This document shows positions 1 through 5,721 of a DNA stretch of 5,721 nucleotides, one piece after another (positions within the stretch are counted from its first letter, which is position 1; every line of letters begins with the position of its first letter). The stretch covers positions 1 to 5,721 of the forward strand of contig JACVJB010000080.1 of NCBI GenBank assembly GCA_015711775.1. Direction: 5' to 3'. Under the pieces are notes generated by a model. That model searched no databases, had not been told where the DNA came from, and saw only the letters and a list, made by a program, of their open reading frames with translations. The DNA comes from Actinomycetota bacterium. Its GTDB lineage: Bacteria; Actinomycetota; Humimicrobiia; Humimicrobiales; Humimicrobiaceae. The translations under genes and the position numbers were made by a program.

Positions 1-471
1 GCACACGCCTATCTTGTTGCTACGACGCTACCATATCTTAAAAGCCGCGGACTTAAAAATGCAATCACAAATGCGGGCCGGCACACTGCAACCATGCGTA
101 AAAAACCTGACGGAGGAAAATGGATTGTAAGCCTTGAAAATCCTGATAATACAAGGGAAAAGCTTGTCACCTTTACTATTGAAGATATGGCAGTTGCCAC
201 AAGCGGCAATTATTACAGGTACTTTGACCCTGAAAAGGAAGTTTCCCATATTATTGATCCGAGAACCGGATATTCTTCAAATCTCTGCATAAGTTCAACA
301 ATTATTGCCGGCAATGCAACTGTTGCTGACATACTGGCAACTGCAGTTTTTGTGCTGGGGCCGGTTGAAGGCTTAAAACTTGTTGAAAAGCTTGAAAATG
401 TCGAGGCTCTTATTATAGATAATGAAAGAAATATTATAAAATCATCAAACATTGGCATGTATATAAAATAG
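1..471 (+). CDS. apbE: FAD:protein FMN transferase (ApbE family), C-terminal part, 5' end outside window
   Basis: ApbE moves FMN from FAD onto a Thr or Ser of target flavoproteins, using Mg2+; in Rnf the targets are RnfG and RnfD, on the outer face of the membrane. The reading frame is open from base 1 and gives 156 residues to the TAG stop, about half the usual 300-350. The ATG at 94 is internal and not the start. Family motifs in fragment numbering are the KPDGGKW stretch (35-41), ATSGNYYRYF (66-75), HIIDPRTG (83-90) and ADILAT (109-114), whose Asp110 and Thr114 match the known Mg2+ ligands. Two places deviate. The usual Asn-x-Gly-Gly-(Asp/Asn/Glu) motif reads NAGRH (24-28), and the usual GYxxD helix appears as AYLVA (3-7). 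The gene sits 62 bases before rnfC on the same strand, fitting a maturation role for this Rnf complex. The signal or lipoprotein peptide, if any, lies outside. The family call is secure; activity is an inference. Confidence 0.9.
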   Translation, partial: AHAYLVATTLPYLKSRGLKNAITNAGRHTATMRKKPDGGKWIVSLENPDNTREKLVTFTIEDMAVATSGNYYRYFDPEKEVSHIIDPRTGYSSNLCISSTIIAGNATVADILATAVFVLGPVEGLKLVEKLENVEALIIDNERNIIKSSNIGMYIK

Positions 472-533
472 TCACAAAAATTTTTAAAATTTTGAATGAA
501 ATTATTGTTCTTTTTTGGTAACCTATATTAAAT
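472..533 (+). other. A+T-rich spacer between apbE and rnfC
   Basis: The 62-base spacer is very A+T-rich and has runs of A and T (for example around 475-493). I see no GC-rich hairpin that would terminate transcription, so read-through from apbE into rnfC is plausible. There is no purine-rich Shine-Dalgarno at the normal distance from the rnfC start. A TATATT at 524-529 resembles a -10 box, but it lies only four bases before the ATG and lacks a -35 box at proper spacing, so I do not call a promoter. Confidence 0.4.
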
Positions 534-1943
534 ATGAACATAATATCAAGAAAACCACGTTTTGTTTCAGGACTGAGACTGAAAGAGAATAAAAAATCTG
601 AGCACAGCCCTATTTCAGTAATACCCCCGCCTCCAAGAGTAATAATACCAATGCAGATGCATGCCGGAGCAGAATGCAGCCTTTTAGTACAAAGAGGAGA
701 CAAAGTAAAAACTGGCCAGTTAATAGCACAGTCCGATGCCTTTGTTTCTGCAAAAATTCACTCAACCATAACAGGTACTGTAAAAAGTATTTTAAAAACT
801 GTAAGTCCTGCCACTAGCACAATAATAAGCGCTGTTGAAATTACTTCAAAAATCGCGGAACAGCAGCAGGACGGCCGACTGGATTCTGATACCGCAAATG
901 CAGGTCTTGAAGAAGAAAAAGTTTTTGATGACAGCGGCCATATAAAAAGTGCAGAAGAATTCAGGATATTTTTAAAAAAAGTTGAAAGCGAGCAAGGCGC
1001 AGGGCTCATACAGAAGATAAAAGATGCAGGAATAGTGGGCCTGGGCGGAGCTGCTTTTCCGACTCATGTGAAATTATCGGTGCCTGAAGGCAAAAAAATT
1101 GATACAGTTATTTTAAACGGCTGTGAATGCGAACCATATATTACCGCGGACCACAGAATGATGCTTGAATACAGTATGGAAATACTGGCAGGCGCATATG
1201 TTATATTTAAAATACTTGGTCCACAAAAAGTTATAATTGCAATAGAAAATAACAAGGAAGACGCAATCAAACTTATTGCGGATAAAATATTTGAGCTTGG
1301 GCTTGAGAATATTTTCAGCATATCTGCCCTTCCTTCAAGATATCCAATGGGCGCTGAAAAAACACTTATTAAAAATATTCTAAAAAGAAAGGTTCCGGTC
1401 GGTGGGCTGCCTCTGAATGTAGGAGTGGTTGTCCAGAATGTATCAACAGCAAAAGCAATATTTGACGCAGTTGCCTACGATAAACCTCTTATTGAAAGAG
1501 CAATAACAATAACCGGGGATATAATAAAACCAGTTAACCTGATGGTACGAATTGGAACTCTTGTAGGGGATCTAAAAAATTATTTCGGTGTTCTTAAGGA
1601 AAAACCTTATGATTTTATATTCGGTGGCCCTATGACTGGATTTTCTGTGGCTAATATGAATTTTCCAATTGTCAAAGGCACCGGTTGTGTCCTTGTAAAA
1701 GAGGGAATGGATCTTACAGAGAAAAACTGCATAAGATGTAGCAGGTGCGTAAGCGTCTGTCCGATGAATCTTATGCCTCTTATGTATGGAACCTATGCCA
1801 AAAACAATATGTGGGAACAGTGCAGACAGTATTATATAGAATCCTGTATTGAATGCGGCAGCTGCGCTTATGTCTGCCCGTCTGCAATACCTCTTGTGGG
1901 GTATATAAAAACCGGAAAGGCAGTACTTGCAAGAAAGAAATAG
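534..1943 (+). CDS. rnfC: Rnf complex subunit RnfC (NADH/FMN-binding, two [4Fe-4S])
   Basis: RnfC is the peripheral subunit where the Rnf complex meets NAD(H) on the cytoplasmic face. The 469-residue protein has an N-terminal barrel-sandwich region (about 25-90, with GDKVKTGQ at 55-62). The nucleotide/FMN domain holds GLGGAAFPT (169-177), NGCECEPYITADHR (195-208) and YPMGAEK (270-276). A SLBB-like stretch covers about 325-390, followed by two CxxCxxCxxxCP motifs: Cys399/402/405/409 and Cys438/441/444/448. This is the short form, without the Ala/Lys-rich tail of E. coli RsxC. The start is well bounded, because an in-frame TAA at 519-521 lies just upstream and the next Met is residue 40. No Shine-Dalgarno is visible. 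Two oddities are that the early GG-x-H-P motif usual in the family reads SGLRLKENK (12-20), and that a hydrophilic acidic linker (about 104-150) separates the first two domains. Confidence 0.97.
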   Translation: MNIISRKPRFVSGLRLKENKKSEHSPISVIPPPPRVIIPMQMHAGAECSLLVQRGDKVKTGQLIAQSDAFVSAKIHSTITGTVKSILKTVSPATSTIISAVEITSKIAEQQQDGRLDSDTANAGLEEEKVFDDSGHIKSAEEFRIFLKKVESEQGAGLIQKIKDAGIVGLGGAAFPTHVKLSVPEGKKIDTVILNGCECEPYITADHRMMLEYSMEILAGAYVIFKILGPQKVIIAIENNKEDAIKLIADKIFELGLENIFSISALPSRYPMGAEKTLIKNILKRKVPVGGLPLNVGVVVQNVSTAKAIFDAVAYDKPLIERAITITGDIIKPVNLMVRIGTLVGDLKNYFGVLKEKPYDFIFGGPMTGFSVANMNFPIVKGTGCVLVKEGMDLTEKNCIRCSRCVSVCPMNLMPLMYGTYAKNNMWEQCRQYYIESCIECGSCAYVCPSAIPLVGYIKTGKAVLARKK

Positions 1944-1960
1944 CAATTAAAATTTATTCG

Positions 1961-1966
1961 GGAAAG
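1961..1966 (+). promoter_or_regulatory. Weak ribosome binding site for rnfD
   Basis: GGAAAG lies seven bases before the rnfD ATG in the 30-base rnfC-rnfD spacer. It is a partial match to AGGAGG, and its position supports the start at 1974. Confidence 0.45.
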
Positions 1967-1973
1967 TTTATAT

Positions 1974-2984
1974 ATGGATTCAAAGATAGATGAAGCAAAA
2001 CTGATTGACAGCGGTGAAGTATACATTGCGCATCCTCCGCACATATGGAGCGGATTTTCCACTGCAAAAGTGATGTATATTGTTCTTGCAGTTCTTGCCC
2101 TGCCTTTTGCTGCAGCAGTTTATTTTTTTGGGCTGCGGGCTCTTTACCTTATTATAATATCGATGGCAACGGCACTGATTACAGAGTTTGCAATTAAAAA
2201 ATTGAGAAAAAAACCATTTTACATGGATGGTAGCGCCCTTATTACAGGGCTTCTTTTTGCTCTTGTGCTTCCGCCAAGAATTCCCTTCTGGATGGCGATT
2301 ATCGGAGCAGCTTTTTCAATAGCAATTGCAAAAGAGGCTTTCGGAGGGCTTGGATTTAATATATTTAACCCTGCGCTTGCAGGAAGGGCTTTTCTGGCAA
2401 TATGTTTTCCGACAGCTATGACAAGCTGGTACTTTCCTGCAAAATGGTTTGTTCCCGGTTATGCGGCTGCAGATGCTCTGACTTCAGCAAGCCCTTTAAG
2501 TGAAAGTTATATTTATGAAGGGACAAGAGCAGCACTGTACAAAGATTTGTTTTTTGGAAATATTGCGGGGTCCATAGGGGAGACATCAGCGCTGGCCATA
2601 CTTATAGGGGGTATTATACTTATTGCCCTAAAGCTGATTGACTGGAAAATTCCTGTAATTTTTATAGGTACCGTAGCGCTGGGTTCGCTTATTTTTGGAA
2701 ATGATGTGCTTTTCCAGGTGCTTTCAGGCGGGCTTATGATAGGCGCTTTTTTTATGGCGACAGATTATGTCACATCTCCTGTAACCGGCGCGGGAAGGAT
2801 TATATTTGCGTTTGGTGCGGGTATAATTACACTTCTAATAAGAAACTTCGGCTCTTTGCCTGAAGGCGTGGCATTTTCAATTTTAATCATGAATGCATTT
2901 ACTCCTTTAATTGATAAATATGTGAGGCCAAAACCTTTTGGCTTTGTCAGAACAATAGTAAAAAAAGATGGAAAAAGAAAATAA
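1974..2984 (+). CDS. rnfD: Rnf complex membrane subunit RnfD (covalent FMN)
   Basis: RnfD is an integral membrane subunit, homologous to NqrB, that carries a covalently bound FMN and takes part in coupling electron flow to ion transport. The 336-residue protein has many hydrophobic segments (roughly 33-73, 86-119, 133-150, 205-242, 247-262, 274-312). Family motifs are FNPALAGRAFL (131-141), GGLMIGAFFMATDYVTSP (252-269) and the LPEGVAFSILIMNAFTPLID block (295-314). The flavinylation site is ADALTSASPL (166-175). The family normally reads S/T-x-A-T-P-L with Thr carrying the FMN, but here the position is Ser173 (codon AGC, 2490-2492). Serine is a known FMN acceptor in some other ApbE substrates, so the site may still work. 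The gene follows rnfC by 30 bases, and its 3' end overlaps rnfG by 17 bases, suggesting translational coupling. The length is normal for the family. Confidence 0.97.
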   Translation: MDSKIDEAKLIDSGEVYIAHPPHIWSGFSTAKVMYIVLAVLALPFAAAVYFFGLRALYLIIISMATALITEFAIKKLRKKPFYMDGSALITGLLFALVLPPRIPFWMAIIGAAFSIAIAKEAFGGLGFNIFNPALAGRAFLAICFPTAMTSWYFPAKWFVPGYAAADALTSASPLSESYIYEGTRAALYKDLFFGNIAGSIGETSALAILIGGIILIALKLIDWKIPVIFIGTVALGSLIFGNDVLFQVLSGGLMIGAFFMATDYVTSPVTGAGRIIFAFGAGIITLLIRNFGSLPEGVAFSILIMNAFTPLIDKYVRPKPFGFVRTIVKKDGKRK

Positions 2985-3540
2985 TACAGACAGGAAATCG
3001 GCAGGAAGCAAAATACTGGCAAGTAAGATATACCCACTGGTATTTCTCGTGGTTATCGTACTTATATCAGTAAGCCTGGTAATGGTAATAGGTAATATGA
3101 CACAGGCAAAGATAGCCGGCCAAAGAGATGCTGAGATATTAAAACAGTTAAATATTATATTTCCCGAAATGACTGATTTTAAATATCTGGATCAGTATTA
3201 TGAAATTTATGCGGGCAATGATGTTGCAGGATTTGCGTTTACAGTAACAGGCAAGGGTTATGGGGGAGACATAAATATGCTTGCAGGTATTGACACCAAT
3301 TATAATGTTAAAGCGCTGACAATACTTTCAAATACTGAAACGCCCGGGCTTGGAACAAGAATAGAAGAAAGCGCCTTTACTGACCAGTTTAAAGGGCTTG
3401 GCCTGCAGGATATCAGCTTAAGTAAGGATGGCGGTAAAATAGATGCCATAACTGGCGCCACTATAAGCTCAAAAGCAGTTACTGATGCGCTCAGAGGCCA
3501 GCTGGAAGAAATAATTGAAATTATTAAAAACGGCAATTAA
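2968..3540 (+). CDS. rnfG: Rnf complex subunit RnfG (covalent FMN, FMN-binding domain)
   Basis: RnfG is anchored in the membrane by one N-terminal helix, and its FMN-binding domain lies outside the cytoplasm. There it passes electrons by way of an FMN joined to Thr by a phosphoester bond. The 190-residue protein has a charged N-terminus (1-20) and one hydrophobic segment (about 23-42). Next come the FMN-domain landmarks GKGYGGDI (95-102) and TETPGLGT (123-130). The flavinylation motif is DAITGATISS (159-168), in which Thr165 (codon 3460-3462) is the expected ApbE target. The start overlaps the rnfD end by 17 bases in another frame. No clear Shine-Dalgarno precedes it, but the next Met (residue 39) would cut into the membrane anchor, so this start is preferred. 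Unlike RnfD, this subunit keeps the canonical Thr. Confidence 0.97.
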   Translation: MEKENNTDRKSAGSKILASKIYPLVFLVVIVLISVSLVMVIGNMTQAKIAGQRDAEILKQLNIIFPEMTDFKYLDQYYEIYAGNDVAGFAFTVTGKGYGGDINMLAGIDTNYNVKALTILSNTETPGLGTRIEESAFTDQFKGLGLQDISLSKDGGKIDAITGATISSKAVTDALRGQLEEIIEIIKNGN

Positions 3541-3579
3541 AGAATATTAAGTTTTAAATAAAAACAGGCATTTTTAAAA
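3541..3579 (+). other. Short spacer between rnfG and rnfE
   Basis: This 39-base A+T-rich gap holds an in-frame TAA (3559-3561) that bounds the rnfE start. An AGG at 3566-3568 lies 11 bases from the ATG, which is only a poor ribosome binding site. I see no hairpin or promoter. Confidence 0.4.
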
Positions 3580-4221
3580 ATGAATCAATTAAAAGAAACA
3601 ACAACAGGAAAAAAATTCTGGGTTGAATTTGCAAAGGGCATAATTATAACAAACCCTGTCTTTGTACTTGTTCTTGGCCTCTGCCCCACCCTTGCTGTGA
3701 CAAGCTCAATTGATAATGCCCTCGGCATGGGCGCAGGAGTTATATTTGTTCTTTTAGGGTCAAATATAATTATATCGCTTATCAGAAAAATTACCCCTGC
3801 CATGGTCAGGATTCCGGTATTTATTGTTGTAATTGCGACATTTGTAACTATTTTAAGCCTTGTTTTTGAGGCTTATATCCCACCATTGTATGAGTCGCTT
3901 GGCATATATCTTGCCCTTATTGTTGTTAACTGCATCATACTTGGAAGGGCTGAAGCATTTGCCCAGAAAAGCTCAGTACTGTACTCAATTGCTGATGCGC
4001 TTGGTATAGGCATAGGCTTTACAATATCACTTTTAATTGTATCGTTTTTCAGGGAAATACTTGGCACAGGAAGCCTTTCAGTTTTTGGATTTACTCTTTT
4101 TTCAATACCTGTTTTATCAGAAACCCCAATGGCATTTTTTATAATGCCGCCCGGGGCTTTTCTTGTGCTTGGTCTTCTTCTTGCACTTTTCAGGTGGTTG
4201 GGGGTTTTAAAAAATGAATAA
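3580..4221 (+). CDS. rnfE: Rnf complex membrane subunit RnfE
   Basis: RnfE is a six-helix membrane subunit homologous to NqrD. With RnfA it forms a pseudo-symmetric pair of opposite topology, and conserved cysteines at their interface bind an Fe-S centre that carries electrons across the membrane. The 213-residue protein shows about six hydrophobic segments (roughly 20-40, 51-68, 77-97, 107-122, 137-157, 184-205). The diagnostic motif is NPVFVLVLGLCPTLAVTSS (25-43) with Cys35. A second half-motif, VVNCIILGRAEAFA (115-128), contains Cys118. Both cysteines expected of the family are present. An in-frame TAA just upstream (3559-3561) and the match of residue 1 to the usual N-terminus support this start. 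The 3' end overlaps the start of rnfA by 8 bases. Confidence 0.97.
   Translation: MNQLKETTTGKKFWVEFAKGIIITNPVFVLVLGLCPTLAVTSSIDNALGMGAGVIFVLLGSNIIISLIRKITPAMVRIPVFIVVIATFVTILSLVFEAYIPPLYESLGIYLALIVVNCIILGRAEAFAQKSSVLYSIADALGIGIGFTISLLIVSFFREILGTGSLSVFGFTLFSIPVLSETPMAFFIMPPGAFLVLGLLLALFRWLGVLKNE
4200..4204 (+). promoter_or_regulatory. Possible ribosome binding site for rnfA inside rnfE
   Basis: A GGGGG run lies nine bases before the rnfA ATG, within the last codons of rnfE. It could pair with the anti-Shine-Dalgarno. With the 8-base gene overlap it fits reinitiation by ribosomes finishing rnfE. Confidence 0.35.
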
Positions 4222-4798
4222 CAGTACAAGTCTTATAACAATTTTTATAGGGATGGTATTAATCAATAATATGGTTCTTGCCAAGTTCCTGGGGCTATGT
4301 CCATTTTTTGGAGTGTCAAAAAAGTTAAGCAATGCAATAAGCATGGGAATTGCAGTAACTCTTGTAATGCTTCTTGCATCCCTTGCAACATCTGTAATTT
4401 ATAATTATATTCTTGTTCCTTTTAATGTGGAGTTTATGAATATAATTATCTACATAGTGGTCATTGCCTCACTTGTGCAGATTGTTGAGATTACTATTAG
4501 AAGGACAAATATATTATTATATAACGCTTTAGGTATTTACCTCCCGCTTATTACAACAAACTGTGCAGTTCTTGGCATAACCATTATAAATGCGTCTGCC
4601 GGTTACAGTATATTGCAGAGCATTGTCAGCGCAACTGGCGCAGGGGTTGGTTTTACCCTGGTTCTTATAATAATGTCAGGAATAAGGGAAAGGCTTGAAG
4701 TTGCTGAAATACCGAAATCCATGAGGGGCCTGCCTGTTGCTTTTATTACTGCGGCATTTCTGGCTCTTGCGTTTATGGGATTTGGCGGATTATTGTAA
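4214..4798 (+). CDS. rnfA: Rnf complex membrane subunit RnfA
   Basis: RnfA is the six-helix membrane partner of RnfE, homologous to NqrE, and it contributes two cysteines to the shared Fe-S centre within the membrane. The 194-residue protein is almost exactly the usual family length. Hydrophobic segments lie at about 6-25, 40-60, 75-95, 104-123, 132-156 and 170-192. Motifs are NNMVLAKFLGLCPFFGVSKK (18-37) with Cys29 and the strongly conserved LGIYLPLITTNCAVLG (106-121) with Cys117. A GIRERL sequence after the fifth helix is also typical. The start at 4214 gives the short N-terminal stretch expected before the NN-x-VL motif. The gene overlaps rnfE by 8 bases and is followed by the widest gap inside the rnf set, 80 bases before rnfB. 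Confidence 0.97.
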   Translation: MNNSTSLITIFIGMVLINNMVLAKFLGLCPFFGVSKKLSNAISMGIAVTLVMLLASLATSVIYNYILVPFNVEFMNIIIYIVVIASLVQIVEITIRRTNILLYNALGIYLPLITTNCAVLGITIINASAGYSILQSIVSATGAGVGFTLVLIIMSGIRERLEVAEIPKSMRGLPVAFITAAFLALAFMGFGGLL

Positions 4799-4829
4799 TA
4801 GCGGATAATATTTAAAATTATGCTGATTT

Positions 4830-4845
4830 TTAAAATTAATTTTAA
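4830..4845. repeat. Perfect 16-base A/T palindrome
   Basis: TTAAAATTAATTTTAA equals its own reverse complement over all 16 bases. It sits between rnfA and rnfB, 33 bases before the rnfB start. It could be an operator half-site pair or a weak cruciform, but palindromes of only A and T arise easily by chance in such spacers, so function is unproven. Confidence 0.5.
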
Positions 4846-4860
4846 GAAGTTAGTTTATAA

Positions 4861-4866
4861 AGGGAG
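4861..4866 (+). promoter_or_regulatory. Ribosome binding site for rnfB, long spacing
   Basis: AGGGAG is the best Shine-Dalgarno-like match in the operon but lies 12 bases from the ATG, longer than the usual 5-9. An in-frame TAA at 4858-4860 rules out a longer protein, so the start at 4879 stands. Confidence 0.5.
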
Positions 4867-4878
4867 TATTTAAATAAT

Positions 4879-5712
4879 ATGCTTTGGACAATTTTAATTT
4901 TAACTGCAATAGGGCTTGTATGCGCAGTTCTTATAACACTCACTTTCAGGTTTTTGCCAAAAGAGCCTGAAAGCCTTAAAAAGGCTGAAGCAATAAATGC
5001 AAATCTGCCCGGCATGAATTGCGGCGCCTGCGGATATCCGGGCTGTTTTGCCTATGCGCAGGCGCTTTCCACTGATAAAAAAGTGTTTTTCAGCAATACA
5101 TGCGCAACAGTGCTGCAGGATGAAAGAATGCTTTCCGGTCTTGAAAATTCACTGGATATGAAGGTTGATAAATCAGCGCTTAACAAGAAAGCAGTTGTTG
5201 CATGCTCCGGTAACTGCGGAAATGTAGGATCATATACTGGCGTGGAATCCTGTAAAACTGCAAGCAAGCTTTTAAGCGGTTTTAAGAGATGTCCGTACAG
5301 TTGTCTGGGTCTTGGGGATTGCATTAAAGTTTGTCCGTCAAATGCAATTCGCATAAATATCAGGACAAAGGTGGCAGTTGTAGATCCTGACAGATGCACA
5401 GGCTGCGGACTTTGTGTTGCTGAATGCCCGCGTAATATTATCAGCCTTGTACCTGCAGACACAAAGGTAGTATTTCTCTGCAGTTATAAGGATGTAAGAG
5501 ATATACCGGGCAGGGAAAAATGTGAATCAGGCTGTATTGGCTGCCGGAAGTGTTATAAGACCTGTCCAAATGAGGCAATTATATGGAACAGGGAAACTGC
5601 AATGCCGGAATTTGACCAGAGCAAATGTACCGGCTGTGGTGAATGCATTGCTGCGTGCCCGCACGGCAAAATTGTGATGCTCTCTGATGTCGCAAGAAAA
5701 ATTAAAGAATAA
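4879..5712 (+). CDS. rnfB: Rnf complex ferredoxin-like subunit RnfB, long multi-cluster form
   Basis: RnfB is the electron entry subunit, thought to accept electrons from reduced ferredoxin at the cytoplasmic face. The 277-residue protein has one N-terminal membrane helix (about 3-23). An Fe-S domain follows, with CGACGYPGC (48-56) and a further Cys75. A middle region carries Cys109, Cys113 and Cys125. Two pairs of ferredoxin-like motifs come next: Cys138/142/148/152 with Cys173/176/179/183, and Cys219/222/225/229 with Cys250/253/256/260. Cys201 and Cys215 are also typical of this long type. I count 26 cysteines, enough for at least five [4Fe-4S] clusters. E. coli RsxB (about 190 residues) lacks the second pair. 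The usual C-x-P-G-G after the first cluster is here CATVLQ (75-80). The gene is last in the visible operon, 80 bases after rnfA, and only nine bases follow its TAA. Confidence 0.97.
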   Translation: MLWTILILTAIGLVCAVLITLTFRFLPKEPESLKKAEAINANLPGMNCGACGYPGCFAYAQALSTDKKVFFSNTCATVLQDERMLSGLENSLDMKVDKSALNKKAVVACSGNCGNVGSYTGVESCKTASKLLSGFKRCPYSCLGLGDCIKVCPSNAIRINIRTKVAVVDPDRCTGCGLCVAECPRNIISLVPADTKVVFLCSYKDVRDIPGREKCESGCIGCRKCYKTCPNEAIIWNRETAMPEFDQSKCTGCGECIAACPHGKIVMLSDVARKIKE

Positions 5713-5721
5713 GTACCAGGT

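Larger units (their letters stand above)
4799..4878 (+). other. A+T-rich spacer between rnfA and rnfB
   Basis: This is the longest gap in the operon at 80 bases, and it is nearly all A and T. It contains a perfect 16-base palindrome (4830-4845), a 10-base direct repeat TTTAAAATTA (4811-4820 and 4829-4838), and the rnfB ribosome binding site. No GC-rich stem followed by a T run is seen, so I do not call a terminator. I see no clear sigma-70 promoter either. Confidence 0.45.

Noticed and set aside
474..495. Possible terminator between apbE and rnfC
   Set aside because: The A and T runs can pair only as a weak all-A/T stem, without the GC-rich stem and T tail of an intrinsic terminator.
434..703. 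89-codon minus-strand frame over the apbE-rnfC junction
   Set aside because: It overlaps the ends of two real genes on the other strand, and its sequence shows no domain or coding signal.
1572..1946. 124-codon open frame on the minus strand inside rnfC
   Set aside because: It is antisense to the conserved Fe-S region of RnfC and its translation matches nothing I recognise.
3873..4229. 118-codon open frame on the minus strand over rnfE
   Set aside because: It is antisense to a membrane protein gene and has no family motif or ribosome site.
5052..5462. 136-codon open frame on the minus strand inside rnfB
   Set aside because: It lies wholly antisense to a clear RnfB coding sequence, has no recognisable domain, and is a by-product of codon composition on the other strand.
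1..5721. Na+-translocating NADH:quinone oxidoreductase (Nqr) instead of Rnf
   Set aside because: RnfB with ferredoxin-like clusters and RnfC with two CxxCxxCxxxCP motifs are present, and no NqrF (FAD/[2Fe-2S]) is seen; the gene order is that of Rnf.
1..5721. CRISPR arrays, insertion sequences, tRNA or rRNA genes
   Set aside because: No spaced repeats, transposase motifs, terminal inverted repeats or RNA-gene signatures were seen. Coding regions fill almost the entire window.

Overview
The window holds one gene cluster, all on the + strand. It is the C-terminal half of an ApbE-type FAD:protein FMN transferase gene followed by a complete six-gene rnf operon in the order rnfC-rnfD-rnfG-rnfE-rnfA-rnfB. 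Rnf is a membrane-bound ferredoxin:NAD+ oxidoreductase that couples electron flow between reduced ferredoxin and NAD+ to Na+ or H+ translocation. The sequence does not show which ion this one uses.

Layout: apbE' (1-471, 5' end outside the window); a 62-base A+T-rich spacer; rnfC (534-1943); a 30-base spacer with a weak Shine-Dalgarno; rnfD (1974-2984), overlapping rnfG by 17 bases; rnfG (2968-3540); a 39-base spacer; rnfE (3580-4221), overlapping rnfA by 8 bases; rnfA (4214-4798); an 80-base A+T-rich spacer; rnfB (4879-5712). Only nine bases follow the rnfB stop, so any terminator or further operon gene lies outside.

How the parts work together (family knowledge): RnfB takes electrons from ferredoxin through its many Fe-S clusters. 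The cysteine pairs of RnfA and RnfE hold an Fe-S centre within the membrane. RnfG and RnfD carry covalently bound FMN, and RnfC carries the NAD(H)/FMN site plus two [4Fe-4S] clusters. ApbE attaches the FMN to RnfG and RnfD, which explains its place beside the operon.

Organism: the C-D-G-E-A-B order, the long multi-cluster RnfB and the short RnfC without a C-terminal repeat tail match the Rnf of anaerobes (clostridial/acetogen/Thermotoga-like layout), not the A-B-C-D-G-E order of Proteobacteria. The DNA is A+T-rich, with much use of ATA (Ile) and AGA/AGG (Arg). All seven stops are TAA or TAG. I infer an anaerobic bacterium and cannot name the phylum.

The window is mostly conventional, and I see no undescribed system. 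The points worth checking are a serine in place of the usual FMN-carrying threonine in RnfD, a divergent nucleotide-site motif in the ApbE fragment, and atypical N-terminal motifs in RnfC and RnfB.
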